Notes under the pieces: generated by a model
Databases searched by the model: none
What the model saw: the letters and a program-made list of their open reading frames with translations, nothing else
What the model was told of the DNA's origin: nothing
In this document: positions 61,688 to 64,000 of the stretch, one piece after another
Layout: each line of letters begins with the position of its first letter
How positions within the stretch are numbered: position 1 is the first letter of the stretch
Program-made: the position numbers and the translations under genes
DNA from: Sphingobium sp. 66-54
GTDB taxonomy: Bacteria; Pseudomonadota; Alphaproteobacteria; Sphingomonadales; Sphingomonadaceae
Assembly: GCA_001899715.1 (NCBI GenBank)
Contig: MKWI01000016.1
Coordinates: forward strand, 124,001-188,000
Direction of reading: 5' to 3'
Length of the DNA stretch: 64,000 nucleotides

Positions 61688-61784
61688 CCCTGGAAGTCGG
61701 GCGGACGCAGTCTTCGCCAACCTGGTCAGGTCCTGACGGAAGCAGCCACAACGAATTCGCTGCGGGTCGTTCCGGCTTCCACCC
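61688..61784 (+). ncRNA. ffs: Signal recognition particle RNA, bacterial small type (4.5S)
   Basis: The gene-free gap contains the highly conserved SRP Alu-less hairpin tip: GGTCAGG (61724-61730), a CTGA tetraloop region and GGAAGCAGCC (61738-61747). The ends pair: TGGAAGTCGG (61691-61700) with CCGGCTTCCA (61772-61781). Length (about 97) and structure fit alphaproteobacterial small SRP RNA. Ends are approximate. Confidence 0.93.
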
Positions 61785-61794
61785 TCCTCCTCCA

Positions 61795-63204
61795 TCATGA
61801 CATTGCCGGTAGCGGCTCTCCTGCGCCCATGAGGCGGGGCGCCAGCAGCAGCTTGAACAGCACGAACACCACGCCGGACGCGGCGGCGAAGCCGGCGTGC
61901 ATCAGCCAGAAACTCGGCGTTGCCATCGTCTCGTAGAGGCCGCCGATCTTGCCGACCAGCGCGTTACCGGCGAAGAAGGCGAGATAATAGAGGCCGATCA
62001 CCGTCGCATTGAGGGCCTTGGGCGCCAGCCGCGCGAACAGGGCGAGGCTGACCGGCAACAGGTGCGCGAAGCCGATCGAGTTGGTGATGTGGAACATGAC
62101 CGGCCAGAACAGGCCGATCTTGCCGTCCGGCCCGGCCGTGGAGGCGGCCATGAACAGGCAGAGCTGGCCGCCGATGGAAAAGAGCGAGCCGATAATCATC
62201 TTGGTCAGCTCGTCCGGCTCGGGTCTGCGCTTGCCGTACCAGCGCCAGAACAGGGCGACGATGGCGAGGAAACTCACCGAGACGATGGCGTCCAGCGTGA
62301 CGAGGAACGAGGTGGGCAGGCGGGTGCCGAAGAAGACGAGATCGAACCGCTGGTCGCCCCAGATGAGATAGACGTTGAAGATCTGGTTGTTGGGCACGAT
62401 CGCCACCGCCATCACCGGAATGAGCAGCAGCACGGCGGCGAGCGCCAGCCAATCCTGCCGGGAGAAAGCAGCGCGCGGGGGCGCCGCATCTGCCTTGCCG
62501 CGCGGCTCGAAATGCTCGGCCGGGAGATATTTCTGCCCCGCGATGTAGATGGCGAGGCCGATCAGCATGCCGACGCCCGCCGCGCCAAAGCCCCAGTGCC
62601 AGCCGACCTTCTCGCCGAGCGTGCCGACGATGAGCGGGGAGGCGATCACGCCCGCGTTGATGCCGAGATAGAAGATCTGGAAGGCGTCCGCGCGGCGCAG
62701 ATCGTCCGGCTTGTAGAGCGAGCCGACCTGGCTGGCGATATTGCCTTTGAACATGCCCGAGCCGAGCACCATGCAGAGCAGCGCGAACAGGAAGCTCGCC
62801 TCGAACGCCATCAGGAAATGGCCGAGCGCCATGGTGATCGCGCCCAGCAGCACCGTGCGGCGCTTGCCGAGCAGCCGGTCGGCGAGCAGGCCGCCGAGAA
62901 TGGGGGTGAGATAGACGCAGGCGGCGTAGGTGCCGAAGATGGCGGAGGCGAGCGGCTGGCCCTCCAGCCCGCGATAGAAGGGAAGCTGGCGGAAGGCGTC
63001 GAGCATCGCGACGCCCTCGATATGGCCGGGGAGCAGCAGATATTTGACCATGTAGAGCACGAGCAGCGTCTGCATGCCGTAATAGGAGAAGCGCTCCCAC
63101 GCCTCGGTGAAGGCGAGATAGCCCAGCCCCTTGGGATGACCGAGAAAGGCCCGGTCGGCATGATCGGCGATGGTGAGCGACGGGGTCGCCTCGGCGGTGG
63201 TCAT
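61795..63204 (-). CDS. Proton-dependent oligopeptide transporter (POT family)
   Basis: A 469-residue membrane protein with 12-14 segments. EAWERFSYYGMQTLLVLYM carries the E-x-x-E-R-F-x-Y-Y signature that couples protons to peptide uptake. GGLLADRLLGKRRT, FYLGINAGVIASPLIVG and WHWGFGAAGVGM are also family hallmarks. It would import di- and tripeptides. The start is ATG 63204, with GGGAGGGGC about 9 bases before; the frame up to 63228 is not preferred. Confidence 0.93.
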   Translation of the reverse strand: MTTAEATPSLTIADHADRAFLGHPKGLGYLAFTEAWERFSYYGMQTLLVLYMVKYLLLPGHIEGVAMLDAFRQLPFYRGLEGQPLASAIFGTYAACVYLTPILGGLLADRLLGKRRTVLLGAITMALGHFLMAFEASFLFALLCMVLGSGMFKGNIASQVGSLYKPDDLRRADAFQIFYLGINAGVIASPLIVGTLGEKVGWHWGFGAAGVGMLIGLAIYIAGQKYLPAEHFEPRGKADAAPPRAAFSRQDWLALAAVLLLIPVMAVAIVPNNQIFNVYLIWGDQRFDLVFFGTRLPTSFLVTLDAIVSVSFLAIVALFWRWYGKRRPEPDELTKMIIGSLFSIGGQLCLFMAASTAGPDGKIGLFWPVMFHITNSIGFAHLLPVSLALFARLAPKALNATVIGLYYLAFFAGNALVGKIGGLYETMATPSFWLMHAGFAAASGVVFVLFKLLLAPRLMGAGEPLPAMS

Positions 63205-63571
63205 GAGTGGATGCCCCTCCCGGAACATGGGTCTGAACGCCGGTTAGAGGGCGGTTTTCGGGCGATTGCAAGCCGGGTAACAGATGGTGTTTTTCTGTCT
63301 CCTTCGCGTAATTTTCTTGCGAAAGTCACGAAAGTCGCGGGGTGAACCCGAAAATAAACGGCGGTCATGGCGGCGAATCACTCTCCGGCGGACCCTGTGG
63401 CGTGCCATGGACCGGGCCGCGTAGGACAGGGATTTGGGTAGGATAGGGATTAGGCAACATGCGAGCGTTTGGGAGCGTGGACATTTGCGGTGTGGGCGCT
63501 CCCTCACCCGGTTGCGCTGCGCGGGCGGGCGGGCCATAGGCGGGAGCCGGCACAGGGAAGGGCCCAATCGC
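63205..63571. other. Gene-free region between the POT and EamA transporter genes
   Basis: No coding sequence is apparent. There are short direct repeats (CGAAAGTCACGAAAGTCGCG near 63318; AGGACAGGGATT and AGGATAGGGATT near 63423) and an inverted repeat GGGAGCG/CGCTCCC at about 63471-63503. It should carry the divergent promoters for both transporter genes. Confidence 0.5.
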
Positions 63572-64000
63572 TTGCAGACTGCATCGCGCCGCACCGTCTA
63601 TCTCCTGCTCGGGCTGGTGATGCTGCTCTGGTCGGGCAATTCCATCGTCGCGCGCGCCATCCATGCGGAGGTGCCGCCATTCACGCTGGCCTTTCTGCGC
63701 TGGGGCGGCGCCTCGCTGATCGCGCTGCCGGTGGCCTGGCGGCATATCGTGGCCGACCGCGCGGAGATCCGCCGGCACTGGCTGGTGATCCTGCTGCTCG
63801 GGATGATCGGCGTCGGCTCGTTCAACGGCTTCCTCTATTCCGGCCTGCAATATACCACGGCGGCCAACAGCCTGCTGGTGCAGGCGGCGATCCCCGCGCT
63901 GGTGCTGCTGTTCGACCTCATGCTGTTCCGCACCCGGCCGCGCCTCGCGCAGATCGCCGGCTGCATCATCGCGGCGGCCGGTGTTGCGGTCATCATCTTC
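63572..64000 (+). CDS. EamA-type DMT transporter, C-terminus cut by the window edge
   Basis: The reading frame from TTG 63572 runs open to the end (143 residues). It shows the start of an EamA repeat: LLLGLVMLLWSGNSIVARAI, PPFTLAFLRWGGASLIALPVAW, GMIGVGSFNGFLYSGLQYTTA and NSLLVQAAIPALVLLFDLMLF. AGGGAAGGG lies about 11 bases before the TTG; no ATG is in frame nearby, so the start is only likely. It is a probable metabolite exporter. Confidence 0.82.
   Translation, partial: MQTASRRTVYLLLGLVMLLWSGNSIVARAIHAEVPPFTLAFLRWGGASLIALPVAWRHIVADRAEIRRHWLVILLLGMIGVGSFNGFLYSGLQYTTAANSLLVQAAIPALVLLFDLMLFRTRPRLAQIAGCIIAAAGVAVIIF

Overview
The window is a contiguous, gene-dense, high-GC chromosomal segment from an alphaproteobacterium, most likely a sphingomonad (order Sphingomonadales). 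This is inferred from the gene content: Spinster-type and aromatic-acid MFS carriers, a LigW-like decarboxylase and a lignostilbene-type dioxygenase, an fdsGBAD formate dehydrogenase operon, the bamB-der pair, an flg cluster with sigma-54 promoters, and short dispersed palindromes of the GTGCTCCTGC type. No insertion sequence, CRISPR array, prophage or rRNA was seen. Both edges cut genes (an M20 hydrolase at the left, an EamA exporter at the right).

Region 1 (1-14820) is a catabolic island. It holds an exported M20 amidohydrolase, a SnoaL-like protein, two Spinster-type MFS transporters, an aldehyde dehydrogenase, an amidohydrolase-superfamily decarboxylase resembling LigW, a GMC alcohol oxidoreductase, a luciferase-like monooxygenase, a DUF3237 protein, a carotenoid/lignostilbene dioxygenase, a MarR regulator and an AAHS aromatic-acid symporter. 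Together they suggest uptake, side-chain oxidation, C=C cleavage and ring decarboxylation of a lignin-related or similar aromatic compound. The substrate cannot be read from the sequence.

Region 2 (15357-21895) is an NAD-dependent molybdenum formate dehydrogenase operon, fdsG-fdsB-mobA-fdsA-fdsD, with fdhD downstream. mobA sits between fdsB and fdsA and overlaps both. Region 3 (22046-27763) is housekeeping: an Hpt protein, a TusA-like protein, der, bamB, a YfgM-like protein, panB and a small membrane protein.

Region 4 (27834-44855) is a flagellar locus. Leftward transcription units are slt-flhA-fliA and flgA-flgM-flgN, plus a compact MotA/MotB-like pair. Rightward are flgBCDEFGHIJKL and then a full-length motAB. 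Three near-consensus sigma-54 promoters (before slt, flgA and flgB) explain the architecture. FliA and FlgM suggest the usual checkpoint for late genes. Several flagellar proteins are minimal: a short FlgE, a FlgH without a lipobox cysteine, and a FlgJ without a muramidase domain.

Region 5 (44865-55533) contains an OmpR-type two-component system, an EF-hand protein, a MASE1-PAS-GGDEF diguanylate cyclase, tRNA-Gly(TCC), a nitrilase, purC with a structured leader, a PepSY/OmpR/histidine-kinase operon and a SIMPL protein. Region 6 (55656-64000) holds an ABC-F ATPase, a DMT transporter, an alpha/beta hydrolase, two tandem cysteine desulfurases followed by a [2Fe-2S] ferredoxin, the SRP RNA gene (ffs), a POT peptide transporter and the start of an EamA transporter.
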